From Paracoccus sp. N5 (GTDB taxonomy: Bacteria; Pseudomonadota; Alphaproteobacteria; Rhodobacterales; Rhodobacteraceae), in contig NZ_AQUO01000002.1 in the NCBI RefSeq assembly GCF_000371965.1, positions 574,001 through 638,000 on the forward strand: a stretch of 64,000 nt of DNA, in the 5' to 3' direction. Made by a program: the position numbers and the translations under genes. Below, one piece after another: positions 16,509-25,424 of the stretch. Position 1 is the stretch's first letter; each line of letters starts with the position of its first letter. The notes under the pieces were generated by a model. That model was given only the letters and a program-made list of their open reading frames with translations, did not search any database and was not told where the DNA came from.

Positions 16509-18602
16509 TCAGGATCCTCCGATCTCACCCAGCACGGAAAGACCGGTGGCTTCTTGCGCGGGCGCGGCATGGGCCTTCACGGGCCGGGGCGAATGCGTCC
16601 CGGACAGGGCGGCCTGGCGCAGCGGCACCATGCCCAGCGTGGTGGCTGGCTTGGCAGCAGGGCTGTCCTCGGGCCCGGCCTCGAAAATGCCGTGCTGGGT
16701 CTTGTCCCAGTAGAACGGCTTCGCCACCACCTCATAGATCGCCTTCCAGGCGGCAAGGCAGCCCAGCGGGAAATACAGATGCAGCGTCGGGACCCAGGGC
16801 ATCAGGTGGCGGTGCTGGCGGCCGCGCACCGCCCAGAGCCCGATGGCGATGTTCAGCAGTTCGGAGCAGACGAAGAGCGTGAAGAGGATGGCGATGGCAT
16901 TGCCGCCCAGCATGCCCGACAGCACGCCGCGCATCGGATGCGGCAGCCCCAGGCTCAGGAGCCAGAAGCTCCAGAGCATCGGCGCCAGCAGATATTGCGA
17001 CAGCGAGGCGAAAAGCTGCACCTGCAGCCCCAGGAAGCGCCGCGTGCCGAGGTCGCGCCACAGCCCCAACGGATCGCGCATATGCACGCCCCAGGTCATG
17101 GCGAAGCCCTTCAGCCAGCGCGAGCGCTGCTTGACCCAGGGGAGCAGGCGGCAATTGGCCTCTTCATGCGTGACGGTGTCCAGCATCTCGGTGCGATAGC
17201 CGCGCCGGGCCAGGCGCACGCCCAGGTCGGCGTCCTCGGTCACGTTCCAAGCGTCCCAAGCGCCGACCTCTTCCAGCTTGTCGCGGCGGAAGAACAGCGT
17301 CGTGCCGCCCAAGGGCACCACCAGGTCCAGCGCCGCCGCCCCGGCCAAGGTGCCGCGGAACCATGAGGCGTATTCGATGGTGAAGGCGCGCGCGAGCCAG
17401 TTGGTGCGCGGGTTGTAATAATCCAGCACGCCTTGCAGGCAGACCACATCGGGGGCGGCGAAATGGAAGCCGCGCGCGACCTTGTGCAGCTGGTCGGGCT
17501 CGGGGCGGTCCTCGGCGTCCCAGACCCCGATGATCGAGCCGCGGCAGAAGTTCAGCGCATAGTTCAGCGCCCGGGGCTTGGTGCGGATCGGGCCGTCCGG
17601 CACCTTGACCACGCGCAGCCAGCGCGGCAGCCGCGCGGTGGCCAGCGCCTCGCAGGTCACGCGGTCGGTTTCCTCGACCACCAGCAGGATGTCCATCAGC
17701 TCGCGCGGATAGTCCAGCCGCGAGAGCCGGCCGATCAGCTTGTCGGCGATATTCGCCTCGGCGAACAGCGGCACCATGACCGAGATCACCGGCAGCGGGC
17801 CGGTCATCTGCGGCCGGGCCGCCAGGCCCGCGGCCATGGCCCGTGCCGCGACTTTTTCCTTGTGGGTGCGGCGCAGGATCGCCTGGAAGGACAAGAGCTT
17901 CAGCCCCATCGAGGCGACCAGCGTCAGCACCGCCCAGGCCATCAGCGCCGAGAAGACCGCGATCGGCGCCATGACCAGCCCCAGCAGCACCAGCATCACC
18001 ACCGCCACCGCCAGCCGGGCGAAGCGACGCTCGTTGCGGGTGCGGCAGCTTTCGGCGGCGGGCACCTGGGTCTCGGCCTGGCGAATCAGCGCTGTGCGGC
18101 GCAGGCCCAGGATGGCCTCGCGCGCGGCGGTTTCGGAGCAGAGCAGCATGCGCACGGTGCCGAAAGCCGCCGGCATGCGCTCGCGCAGGGCGTCGAACGC
18201 CTCGGGGCGGGCGGTGGCGACGAAGGTGACGCCGCCGACCCGGCGCCAGGGCACCAGCCCCTGCGCCAGGCAGAATTGCGCGCCCATCGCGTCGATCAGC
18301 CGCGGATCGGGCGGCAGCGCCGCCAGGTCCAGCACGCTGCTGCGCCATTGCCGCGACAGCGCCCGGGTCAGCGCCTCTTCCTGGACCCAGCCGTTCGCCA
18401 GCAGGATTTCGCCCAGCCGGGCCTGCTGGCGCCGGCGCATCACCACCGCCTTCAGCAGGTTGCGCGGGTCGACGGCGCCATCCTCGATCAGGATCTGGCC
18501 CAGCGGGCGCAGGTCGCGCGGCGCGACGACCGTGTCCGGCGCCGCCGCCGGGACGGACGGCGGCACGGGGCGAAGGGGTCTGAGAAGGGCGATGCCGGCC
18601 AT
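16509..18602 (-). CDS. Membrane GT2 glycosyltransferase with N-terminal MshEN (c-di-GMP-binding type) domain
   Basis: A 697-residue protein. Residues about 33-85 carry two tandem MshEN-type motifs: LGQILIEDGAVDPRNLLKAV, then RLGEILLANGWV followed by EEALTRALSRQ. The second fits the RLG-x2-hydrophobic-x2-G...L-x3-L-x2-Q pattern that binds cyclic di-GMP in MshE and NfrB. Two membrane helices at about 195-238 are followed by a family 2 glycosyltransferase domain with DAED at 362-365, TEDAD at 455-459 and the processive-type QRSRW at 492-496, then more helices. E. coli NfrB has the same two modules in the opposite order. I infer a c-di-GMP-activated polysaccharide synthase. No export or modification genes are adjacent, and the product is unknown. 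Confidence 0.82.
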   Translation of the reverse strand: MAGIALLRPLRPVPPSVPAAAPDTVVAPRDLRPLGQILIEDGAVDPRNLLKAVVMRRRQQARLGEILLANGWVQEEALTRALSRQWRSSVLDLAALPPDPRLIDAMGAQFCLAQGLVPWRRVGGVTFVATARPEAFDALRERMPAAFGTVRMLLCSETAAREAILGLRRTALIRQAETQVPAAESCRTRNERRFARLAVAVVMLVLLGLVMAPIAVFSALMAWAVLTLVASMGLKLLSFQAILRRTHKEKVAARAMAAGLAARPQMTGPLPVISVMVPLFAEANIADKLIGRLSRLDYPRELMDILLVVEETDRVTCEALATARLPRWLRVVKVPDGPIRTKPRALNYALNFCRGSIIGVWDAEDRPEPDQLHKVARGFHFAAPDVVCLQGVLDYYNPRTNWLARAFTIEYASWFRGTLAGAAALDLVVPLGGTTLFFRRDKLEEVGAWDAWNVTEDADLGVRLARRGYRTEMLDTVTHEEANCRLLPWVKQRSRWLKGFAMTWGVHMRDPLGLWRDLGTRRFLGLQVQLFASLSQYLLAPMLWSFWLLSLGLPHPMRGVLSGMLGGNAIAILFTLFVCSELLNIAIGLWAVRGRQHRHLMPWVPTLHLYFPLGCLAAWKAIYEVVAKPFYWDKTQHGIFEAGPEDSPAAKPATTLGMVPLRQAALSGTHSPRPVKAHAAPAQEATGLSVLGEIGGS

Positions 18603-18703
18603 GCGCGATTCCAGGGTCTGGACGTTTCCTGACCCTCTGTTGCACGCCGAGGGTTAAGAAGCCGTTAATCGCGCAGCCGGATCAGGCCGCAATCCGTCGC
18701 AAC

Positions 18704-19852
18704 TCAGGCGCGGCGCGCGCGCATGGCCTCGGCGAAGCGGTCGAAGAGATAGGCGCTGTCCTGCGGGCCGGGGCTGGCCTCGGGGTGATACTGCACGGAA
18801 AACACCGGCTTTTCCGCCATGCGCAGCCCGCAGTTCGAGCCGTCGAACAGGCTGACATGGGTCTCGATCACGCCTTCGGGCAGGGTCTGGGCATCGACGG
18901 CGAAACCGTGGTTCATCGAGGTGATCTCGACCTTGCCGGTCTCCATGTCCTTGACGGGATGGTTGGCGCCGTGGTGGCCGTGGTTCATCTTGATGGTCTT
19001 GGCGCCCAGCGCCAGCGCCAGCATCTGGTGGCCGAGGCAGATGCCGAAGATCGGCAGGTCCTTCTCCAGCAGGTCGCGGATCATCGGCACGGCATAGGCG
19101 CCGGTCGCGGCCGGGTCGCCCGGGCCGTTCGACAGGAAGACGCCCTCGGGGTCATGCGCCAGCACCTCCTCGGCGGTGGCGGTGGCGGGCAGGACCGTCA
19201 CTTCGGCGCCGCTTTGCGCCAGCGAGCGCAGGATGTTGCGCTTGGCGCCATAGTCCAGCGCCACGACCCGGAACGGCTTCTGCTCGGGGACGGAACCGAA
19301 CTGGCCTGGCCATTCCCAAAGCCCCTCGTCCCAGCGATAGCTCTGCCGGGTGGTGACCTCTTTCGCTAGGTCGAGCCCGACCAGCCCCTGCCAGTCGCGG
19401 GCGCGCGCCACCATGGCGGCGATGTCGAAATTCCCCTGCGGGTCATGCGCCAGCACGACATGGGGCGAGCCTTGCTGCCGGATGGCGCGGGTCAAGCGGC
19501 GGGTGTCGATGCCGCCGATGCCGATGCGGCCACGCTTTTCCATCCACTCGACCAGATCGGCCGTGGCGCGCCAGTTCGAGGGCTCGGTCGGGTCCCATTT
19601 CACCACGATGCCCGAGGCGACGGGGTCGGCCGCCTCGTCATCCTGCGCCGTGACGCCGGTATTGCCGATATGGGGGAAGGTGAAGGTGACGATCTGGCTG
19701 GCATAGGAGGGATCGGTCATGATCTCCTGATAGCCGGTCATGGCGGTGTTGAACACCAGCTCGGCCACCACTTCCCCGGTGGCGCCGAAGCCCTGGCCGT
19801 AGAAAACGGTGCCGTCGGCAAGCGCAAGACATGCGGTCGGTTTCTGGGGCAT
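18704..19852 (-). CDS. carA: Carbamoyl-phosphate synthase, small (glutamine amidotransferase) subunit
   Basis: Supplies ammonia from glutamine to CarB for carbamoyl phosphate, the precursor of arginine and pyrimidines. The 382-residue protein has the N-terminal small-subunit domain (GYQEIMTDPSYASQIVTFTF at about residue 39-58) and a C-terminal class I amidotransferase. The nucleophile cysteine is in IFGICLGHQMLALALG, and the His-Glu of the triad in VQYHPEASPGP. It is divergent from the yqeY-like gene, an arrangement I recall from other Rhodobacteraceae. CarB is not in the window. Confidence 0.96.
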   Translation of the reverse strand: MPQKPTACLALADGTVFYGQGFGATGEVVAELVFNTAMTGYQEIMTDPSYASQIVTFTFPHIGNTGVTAQDDEAADPVASGIVVKWDPTEPSNWRATADLVEWMEKRGRIGIGGIDTRRLTRAIRQQGSPHVVLAHDPQGNFDIAAMVARARDWQGLVGLDLAKEVTTRQSYRWDEGLWEWPGQFGSVPEQKPFRVVALDYGAKRNILRSLAQSGAEVTVLPATATAEEVLAHDPEGVFLSNGPGDPAATGAYAVPMIRDLLEKDLPIFGICLGHQMLALALGAKTIKMNHGHHGANHPVKDMETGKVEITSMNHGFAVDAQTLPEGVIETHVSLFDGSNCGLRMAEKPVFSVQYHPEASPGPQDSAYLFDRFAEAMRARRA

Positions 19853-20016
19853 CGTCGACTCTCCGGCTAAATCGCCGGGAACCTAGGGAAAGGGGCTGCG
19901 GGCGTCAAGGCGGAACCGCGGCCAAGGGGGCTTGCGGAACCGGGGCTGCAGGCCCAGGGTTGACGCCGGTGACCAAGCCGGGCATCCGCCCCGCGCAACC
20001 GAAAGCCAGCGAGGAC

Positions 20017-20484
20017 ATGATGGGACTGCGCGAACGCATTCTGGCCGATACCAAGGACGCGATGAAAGCCCGCGAGACGGCGCGGCTGTCGACGCTGCGG
20101 CTGATCTCGGCCGCGATCAAGGATCGCGAGATCGCCGCCCGCACCGAAGGCGGCGACGAAAGCGGGCTCAGCGAGGCCGACCTGACGGCGATCCTGTCGA
20201 AGATGGTGAAGCAGCGCCAGGAATCCGCCAAGGCCTATGAAGAGGGCGGCCGGCTGGAACTGGCCGAGGCCGAGCAGGCCGAGATCAAGGTGATCCAGGC
20301 CTACCTGCCCCGGCAGCTGGACGAGGCCGAGACCCGCGCCGCCATCGACAAGGCGATCGCCGAGCTGGGCGCCGAGTCGATCCGCGACATGGGCCGGGTG
20401 ATGGCCGAGCTGCGCGCCCGCCACGCCGGGCAGATGGATTTCGGCGCCGTGGGGCCGATGGTCAAGGAACGGCTGATGAAGTGA
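20017..20484 (+). CDS. GatB/YqeY domain-containing protein
   Basis: A 155-residue protein with the whole YqeY fold: N-terminal MGLRERILADTKDAMKARE, then TLRLISAAIKDREI, and a C-terminal domain related to the tRNA-binding tail of GatB (LPRQLDEAETRAAIDKAI; MGRVMAELRARHAG). A role linked to tRNA amidation or tRNA quality control is suspected for the family but not proven. Two adjacent ATGs (20017, 20020) follow GAGGA; the choice changes one residue only. It is the divergent partner of carA. A T-tailed hairpin about 105 bases downstream ends the transcript. Confidence 0.88.
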   Translation: MMGLRERILADTKDAMKARETARLSTLRLISAAIKDREIAARTEGGDESGLSEADLTAILSKMVKQRQESAKAYEEGGRLELAEAEQAEIKVIQAYLPRQLDEAETRAAIDKAIAELGAESIRDMGRVMAELRARHAGQMDFGAVGPMVKERLMK

Positions 20485-20588
20485 AGGCCCGCGAATCGGG
20501 CTGCGCTTACAACCCCTGCCAGACCCCACGCCGGGCAACTGACCAGCGATTTCGGCGCAATGCGTGATACAATTATTCTTTGATTGGG

Positions 20589-20620
20589 CAAAAGCTCGCC
20601 AAAGCGGCGGGTTTTTGTTT
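20589..20620 (+). terminator. Probable intrinsic terminator after the yqeY-like gene
   Basis: CAAAAGCTCGCC (20589-20600) pairs with GGCGGGTTTTTG (20606-20617) across a five-base loop, giving a 12-bp stem with two G-U pairs. The 3' arm runs into TTTTTGTTT. It lies between yqeY and the pentitol operon, insulating one from the other. Confidence 0.6.
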
Positions 20621-20697
20621 ACATCGCCGTCAGGGCGGCCTCAAACACCGCCCGGACGGCGCCGGTTGGGCGCGGCATGGCGAAGAGCGAGGAAAAC

Positions 20698-21735
20698 ATG
20701 AAGGCGCTGGTTCTGGAGGAGAAGGGCAAGCTCACGCTGCGGGAGTTCGAGATTCCGGGCACGCTGGGGCCTCGCGACGTCCGCATCAAGATCGACACGG
20801 TCGGCATCTGCGGCTCGGACGTGCATTATTACACCCATGGCAAGATCGGCCATTTCGTGGTGCGCGAGCCGATGGTGCTGGGCCATGAAGCCGCCGGCAC
20901 GGTGATCGAGGCGGGGGCCGAGGTCACGCATCTGCAGCCCGGCGACCGGGTCTGCATGGAGCCGGGGATTCCCGATCCGACCTCGCGCGCGGCCAAGCTC
21001 GGCATCTACAATGTCGATCCCGCCGTGACCTTCTGGGCGACGCCGCCGGTGCATGGCTGCCTGACGCCCGAGGTGATCCACCCGGCCGCCTTCACCTACA
21101 AGCTGCCCGACAATGTCAGCTTCGCCGAGGGGGCGATGGTCGAGCCCTTCGCCATCGGCATGCAGGCGGCCTTGCGGGCGCGCATCCAGCCCGGCGACAT
21201 CGCGGTCGTGACCGGTGCCGGCCCCATTGGCATGATGGTGGCGCTGGCCGCACTTGCGGGCGGCTGCGCCCGCGTCATCGTCGCGGACCTGGCCCAGCCC
21301 AAGCTCGACATCATCGGCGCCTATGACGGCATCCAGACCGTCAACATCCGCAACCGCCCGCTGGCCGAGGCGGTGGCCGAGGCGACAGACGGCTGGGGCG
21401 CGGACGTGGTCTTCGAATGCTCGGGCGCCGCGCCGGCGATCCTGTCCATGCACCAGCTTGCCCGGCCCGGCGGCGCCATCGTGCTGGTCGGCATGCCGGT
21501 CGATCCGGTGCCGGTCGACATCGTCGGGTTGCAGGCCAAGGAACTGCGGGTCGAGACCGTGTTCCGCTATGCCAATGTCTATGACCGGGCTATCGCGCTC
21601 ATCGCCTCAGGCAAGGTGGACCTGAAGCCGCTGATCTCGGCCTCGATCCCCTTCGCCGACAGCATCGCCGGCTTCGACCGCGCCGTCGAGGCCCGCGAGA
21701 CCGACGTGAAGCTGCAAATCGTCATGCCGGAGTAA
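20698..21735 (+). CDS. Zinc-type polyol (xylitol/sorbitol) dehydrogenase
   Basis: A 345-residue medium-chain dehydrogenase oxidising a polyol to a ketose, most likely xylitol to D-xylulose because xylulokinase follows five bases downstream. Catalytic zinc ligands are visible in VGICGSDVHYY (Cys near 38) and LGHEAAG (His-Glu near 63). The NAD-binding motif is VVTGAGPIGMM. The four cysteines of the structural zinc lobe are missing: after CMEPGIPDPTSRAAKLGIYN none of the usual CxxCxxC spacing occurs, so the protein probably has only the catalytic zinc. ATG 20698 is preferred because GAGGA lies five bases upstream; an in-frame ATG at 20677 is less likely. Confidence 0.88.
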   Translation: MKALVLEEKGKLTLREFEIPGTLGPRDVRIKIDTVGICGSDVHYYTHGKIGHFVVREPMVLGHEAAGTVIEAGAEVTHLQPGDRVCMEPGIPDPTSRAAKLGIYNVDPAVTFWATPPVHGCLTPEVIHPAAFTYKLPDNVSFAEGAMVEPFAIGMQAALRARIQPGDIAVVTGAGPIGMMVALAALAGGCARVIVADLAQPKLDIIGAYDGIQTVNIRNRPLAEAVAEATDGWGADVVFECSGAAPAILSMHQLARPGGAIVLVGMPVDPVPVDIVGLQAKELRVETVFRYANVYDRAIALIASGKVDLKPLISASIPFADSIAGFDRAVEARETDVKLQIVMPE

Positions 21736-21740
21736 GCGCC

Positions 21741-23198
21741 ATGTATCTGGGGATCGACCTTGGCACCTCGGGCATCAAGGCCATGCTGGTGGACGGGGAT
21801 TTCGCCACCATCGGCGTCGCCCATGCGGCCCTGACCGTCAGCCGGCCGCATCCCGGCTGGTCCGAGCAGGCGCCCGCCGACTGGATCGCCGGCTGCGAAG
21901 CCGCCATCGGCCAGCTGGCGCGCGAGCATCCGGCCGCCATGGCCCGGCTGCAAGCCATCGGCCTGTCCGGGCACATGCACGGCGCGACGCTGCTCGACGC
22001 TTCGGACCAGGTGCTGCGGCCCTGCATCCTGTGGAATGACGGCCGTTCCGGGCCGCAATGCGCCGAACTGACGGCGCGGGCGGATTTCCACGGCATTGCC
22101 GGCAACCTGGTCATGGCCGGTTTCACCGCGCCGAAACTGCTCTGGGTGGCGCAGAACGAGCCCCGGATCTTCGACCGTGTCGCCAAGGTGCTGCTGCCCA
22201 AGGATTACCTGCGGCTGTGGCTGACCGGCGAGCATGTGGCCGAGATGTCGGACGCGGCGGGCACCCTGTGGCTGGACGTGGGCAAGCGCGACTGGTCGGA
22301 CGAACTGCTGGCCGCGACGGGCCTGAGCCGCGCCCAGATGCCGCGGCTGGTCGAGGGCAGCGATGTTTCCGGCCATCTGCGCGCCGACCTGGCCGCGCGC
22401 TGGGGCATCCCGCGCGTGCCGGTGGCGGGCGGCGGCGGCGACAATGCCGCCACGGCCTGCGGCATGGGGGTGATGACGCCGGGCACCGGCTTCCTGTCGC
22501 TGGGCACCTCGGGCGTGCTGTTCGCCGCGACCGGATCCTATGCGCCGAACACCGGCGATGCGGTGCATACCTTCTGCCATGCCGTGCCGGAGACCTGGCA
22601 CCAGATGGGCGTGATCCTGTCGGCGACCGACAGCATGACCTGGCTCTCCGAGATCACCGGAAAACCCGTGCCGGACCTCGCGGCGCAGGTGGGCGATGTG
22701 ACGGCGCCCTCGCCGGCGCTGTTCCTGCCCTATCTCTCGGGCGAGCGCACGCCGCTCAATGACCCCGGCGCCGCCGGCTCGCTGATCGGCCTGCGCCGTG
22801 CCAGCGGGCTGCCGGACCTGGCGCAGGCGGTGATGGAGGGCGTTGCCATGGCCTTCGCCGATTGCGTCCATGCCTTGCGCAAGGCCGGCACGCCGATCGA
22901 GGCCGCCTGGGCGGTCGGCGGCGGCGCGCGTTCGCAGGCCTGGCTGCGCATCATCGCCTCGGCCACCGGGCTCACGCTGCTGGAGCCCGAGGACGGCGAT
23001 TTCGGCGCCGCCTTCGGTGCGGCGAAGCTGGCCGCGGCCTGCGCCACCGGCGATGTGTCCGAGCGGGTCTTCTCGCGGCCGGCGCTTCGCGCGGAGGTTG
23101 TGCCCAATGCAAATCTGGCCGAGGCCTATGCGAAAAAGTATGAGGCCTATCGCGCTGCTTACCGCCCCCTGCGCGACCTGCCCGGCTGGCCGGCCTGA
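21741..23198 (+). CDS. xylB: Xylulokinase
   Basis: Phosphorylates D-xylulose to xylulose 5-phosphate for the pentose phosphate pathway. The 485-residue FGGY-family kinase starts with MYLGIDLGTSGIKAMLVDGD, the phosphate-binding motif. It carries the xylulokinase-type GLSGHMHGATLLD and ILWNDGRSGPQC near residues 75-105. The C-terminal ATP-binding part reads AVGGGARSQAWLRIIAS. It follows the dehydrogenase gene by five bases, so xylitol to xylulose 5-phosphate is encoded by one transcript. Confidence 0.93.
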   Translation: MYLGIDLGTSGIKAMLVDGDFATIGVAHAALTVSRPHPGWSEQAPADWIAGCEAAIGQLAREHPAAMARLQAIGLSGHMHGATLLDASDQVLRPCILWNDGRSGPQCAELTARADFHGIAGNLVMAGFTAPKLLWVAQNEPRIFDRVAKVLLPKDYLRLWLTGEHVAEMSDAAGTLWLDVGKRDWSDELLAATGLSRAQMPRLVEGSDVSGHLRADLAARWGIPRVPVAGGGGDNAATACGMGVMTPGTGFLSLGTSGVLFAATGSYAPNTGDAVHTFCHAVPETWHQMGVILSATDSMTWLSEITGKPVPDLAAQVGDVTAPSPALFLPYLSGERTPLNDPGAAGSLIGLRRASGLPDLAQAVMEGVAMAFADCVHALRKAGTPIEAAWAVGGGARSQAWLRIIASATGLTLLEPEDGDFGAAFGAAKLAAACATGDVSERVFSRPALRAEVVPNANLAEAYAKKYEAYRAAYRPLRDLPGWPA

Positions 23199-23462
23199 CC
23201 GCGGATTTCCCGGCATTTCCCGGGTTTTCGCAGCATCTTTGCGCCTATGTCGCTGCATCGCGGCATGGGCGTTTCGCCTTTGCGGCGCCAGCCCCTTGCC
23301 CGAGCCGGATGAACGGTTCAATTCCGGCGCATTCCCTGTCAAAAAAGTATCGGCAATTTCTGCGCGATGATGTGGAGCCTTGCCCGGGCAAAGGCCTAAG
23401 TTCTGTGCAGGCTGGGAACGCGCCGGGCAAGGAGGCGTGCGACCAATGGGGAGAGGAAACCG
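23199..23462. other. Intergenic region before the AraC regulator, 264 bases
   Basis: Lies between xylB and the regulator gene on the same strand. It likely carries a promoter for the regulator: a less GC-rich stretch near 23335-23375 (TGTCAAAAAAGTATCGGC) stands out. GGAGAGGAAACCG just before 23463 is the ribosome-binding region. No convincing hairpin terminator or operator repeat was found. Confidence 0.35.
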
Positions 23463-24347
23463 ATGCAACCCGATCTGGAACTGGTCCACATCCGCAAGGG
23501 CGAATCCTTCGCCGCGTGGATGCATGGCTATCCGTTCCGCACGGTGCGCTGGCACTACCACCCCGAATATGAAATCCACCTGGTCAACGCCACCTCGGGC
23601 ACCTTCTACATCGGCGACCATGTCGGCGCCTTCGCGCCGGGCCAGCTGATCATGACCGGCCCGAACCTGCCGCAGAACTGGATCAGCGACATCCAGCCAG
23701 GCGAGATCGTGCCGCTGCGCTCGCTGGTGATCCAGTTCCCCGAGGCCTTCATCGAGGACGCCTGCGCCGCCATGCCCGAGATGGAGGCGCTGCGCCCGCT
23801 CTTGGACCGCTCGCGCCGCGGCATCCTGTTCGACGACGCCACCAGCGCCCGCATCCGGCCGCTGGTCGAGCGGCTGATCGAGGCGCAGGGCATCCGCCGG
23901 CTGGCGCTGTTCTGGGAAATCCTCGACATCCTGGCCGAGGCCCGCGACTATGAGGTGCTGGCCAGCCTCAGCTTCGAACTGGACCTCAGCAAGATCAACG
24001 ACAGCGGCATCAACCGCGCCCTGACCTATCTGCGCGAGCACCTGACTGAGCAGATCGAGGAGGCCGAGCTTGCCGCCATGGTCGGGCAAAGCCAAAGCGC
24101 CTTTTCCCGCGCCTTCAAGCGCCATACCGGCACGACCCTGGTGCGCTATCGCAACCAACTGCGCGTCGATCTGGCCTGCCAGATGCTGCTGGCCGATCCG
24201 GGCAGCAAGGTGGCCGAGATCTGCTATGAGGTCGGATTTTCGAACCTGTCGAACTTCAACCGGCATTTCCTGAAACTGAAGGGGATCTCTCCTTCGCAGT
24301 TCCGGGCCACCTTCGCGGCCCAGAAAGCGGCGGTCATCGCCGACTGA
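23463..24347 (+). CDS. AraC-family regulator of the pentitol operon
   Basis: A 294-residue activator. The N-terminal cupin-type sensing domain is seen at about residues 20-100 (WHYHPEYEIHLVNATSGTFY), and the C-terminal domain carries two helix-turn-helix units at about 195-290. The first is EEAELAAMVGQSQSAFSRAF, and the second ends in ICYEVGFSNLSNFNRHFLKL. It lies inside the polyol gene cluster, between the xylitol genes and the ABC importer, so a role as their activator in response to a pentitol is a reasonable inference. No binding sites could be identified by eye. Confidence 0.88.
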   Translation: MQPDLELVHIRKGESFAAWMHGYPFRTVRWHYHPEYEIHLVNATSGTFYIGDHVGAFAPGQLIMTGPNLPQNWISDIQPGEIVPLRSLVIQFPEAFIEDACAAMPEMEALRPLLDRSRRGILFDDATSARIRPLVERLIEAQGIRRLALFWEILDILAEARDYEVLASLSFELDLSKINDSGINRALTYLREHLTEQIEEAELAAMVGQSQSAFSRAFKRHTGTTLVRYRNQLRVDLACQMLLADPGSKVAEICYEVGFSNLSNFNRHFLKLKGISPSQFRATFAAQKAAVIAD

Positions 24348-24448
24348 CGAAACGACCACGACCGAAATCCACCAATTCGGACGGCGGCGCACCGCCGGCC
24401 GGAGACGCGCGGGCCTTGCCTGCATCAACCCTGTTTGGGAGGAACCTG

Positions 24449-25354
24449 ATGACATCGAAACTTCTCACCGCCTCGGCCGCGCTGGCGCTGCTGGCCGCCC
24501 CGGCGCTCGCGCAGGACAAGCTCAAGATCGGCATGACCTTCCAAGAGCTGAACAACCCCTATTTCGTCTCCATGCAGGAGGCGCTGAACGAGGCCGCCGC
24601 CTCCTTGGGCGCCGAGGTGGTGGTGACCGATGCCGGCCATGACGTCGCCAAGCAGATCTCGGACGTCGAGGATATGCTGCAACAGAACATCGACATCCTG
24701 CTGCTGAACCCGACCGACAGCGCCGGGATCGAGGCCGCCGTGCATGCCGCCAAGGCCGCCGGCGTCACCGTGGTCGCGGTCGATGCGAATGCGAACGGCC
24801 CGGTCGACACCTTCGTCGGCTCGAAGAACCGCGATGCCGGCTATATGTCCTGCAAATACCTGGGCGAGGCCATCGGCGGCAAGGGCGAGGTCGCGATCCT
24901 CGACGGCATCCCGGTCGTGCCGATCCTGCAGCGCGTCGAGGGTTGCAAGGCCGCGCTGGAGGAATTCCCGGAAATCACCCTGGTCGACACCCAGAACGGC
25001 CGCCAGGACCGCTCGGTCGCCCTGGGCGTGGTCGAGAACATGATCCAGTCCAAGCCGAACCTCGCCGGCATCTTCTCGGTCAATGACGGCGGCGCCATGG
25101 GCGCGCTGGCGGCGATCCAGGGCTCGGGCAAGGACATCAAGCTGACCTCGGTCGACGGCGCGCCGGAAGCGGTCAAGGCGATCACCGAGGGCGGTCCCTT
25201 CATCGAGACCACCGCGCAATTCCCGCGCGACCAGGTCCGCGTCGGCCTGGCCATGGCGCTGGCGCAGAAATGGGGCGCCCGCGTGGTGCCGAAGGAAGTC
25301 CCGATCGACGTCATGGTCGTGGACAAGGAAAACGCGGCTGACTTCAGCTGGTAA
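24449..25354 (+). CDS. Ribose-type ABC transporter, periplasmic sugar/polyol-binding protein
   Basis: A 301-residue binding protein with a Sec signal peptide cut after APALA (about residue 20). It belongs to the RbsB-like family (peripla_BP_4): IGMTFQELNNPYFVSMQEAL opens the mature part, QISDVEDMLQQNIDILLLNP follows, and FSVNDGGAMGALAAIQ lies in the C-lobe. The surrounding enzymes suggest xylitol, ribitol or arabitol as ligand. ATG 24449 is chosen because GGGAGGA precedes it at good spacing. The ATPase gene follows 70 bases downstream. Confidence 0.92.
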   Translation: MTSKLLTASAALALLAAPALAQDKLKIGMTFQELNNPYFVSMQEALNEAAASLGAEVVVTDAGHDVAKQISDVEDMLQQNIDILLLNPTDSAGIEAAVHAAKAAGVTVVAVDANANGPVDTFVGSKNRDAGYMSCKYLGEAIGGKGEVAILDGIPVVPILQRVEGCKAALEEFPEITLVDTQNGRQDRSVALGVVENMIQSKPNLAGIFSVNDGGAMGALAAIQGSGKDIKLTSVDGAPEAVKAITEGGPFIETTAQFPRDQVRVGLAMALAQKWGARVVPKEVPIDVMVVDKENAADFSW

Positions 25355-25424
25355 CGCCTCCTCCCCGCTCTCGCCCCGGCCTTCGCGCTGGGGCGGGAAT
25401 GGCGAGAGGCCCGAGGAGGGGACG

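Noticed and set aside
21579..24455. Very long open reading frame antisense to xylB and the AraC gene
   Set aside because: Spans two well-supported genes and their gap on the other strand; composition is typical of a GC-driven shadow frame.
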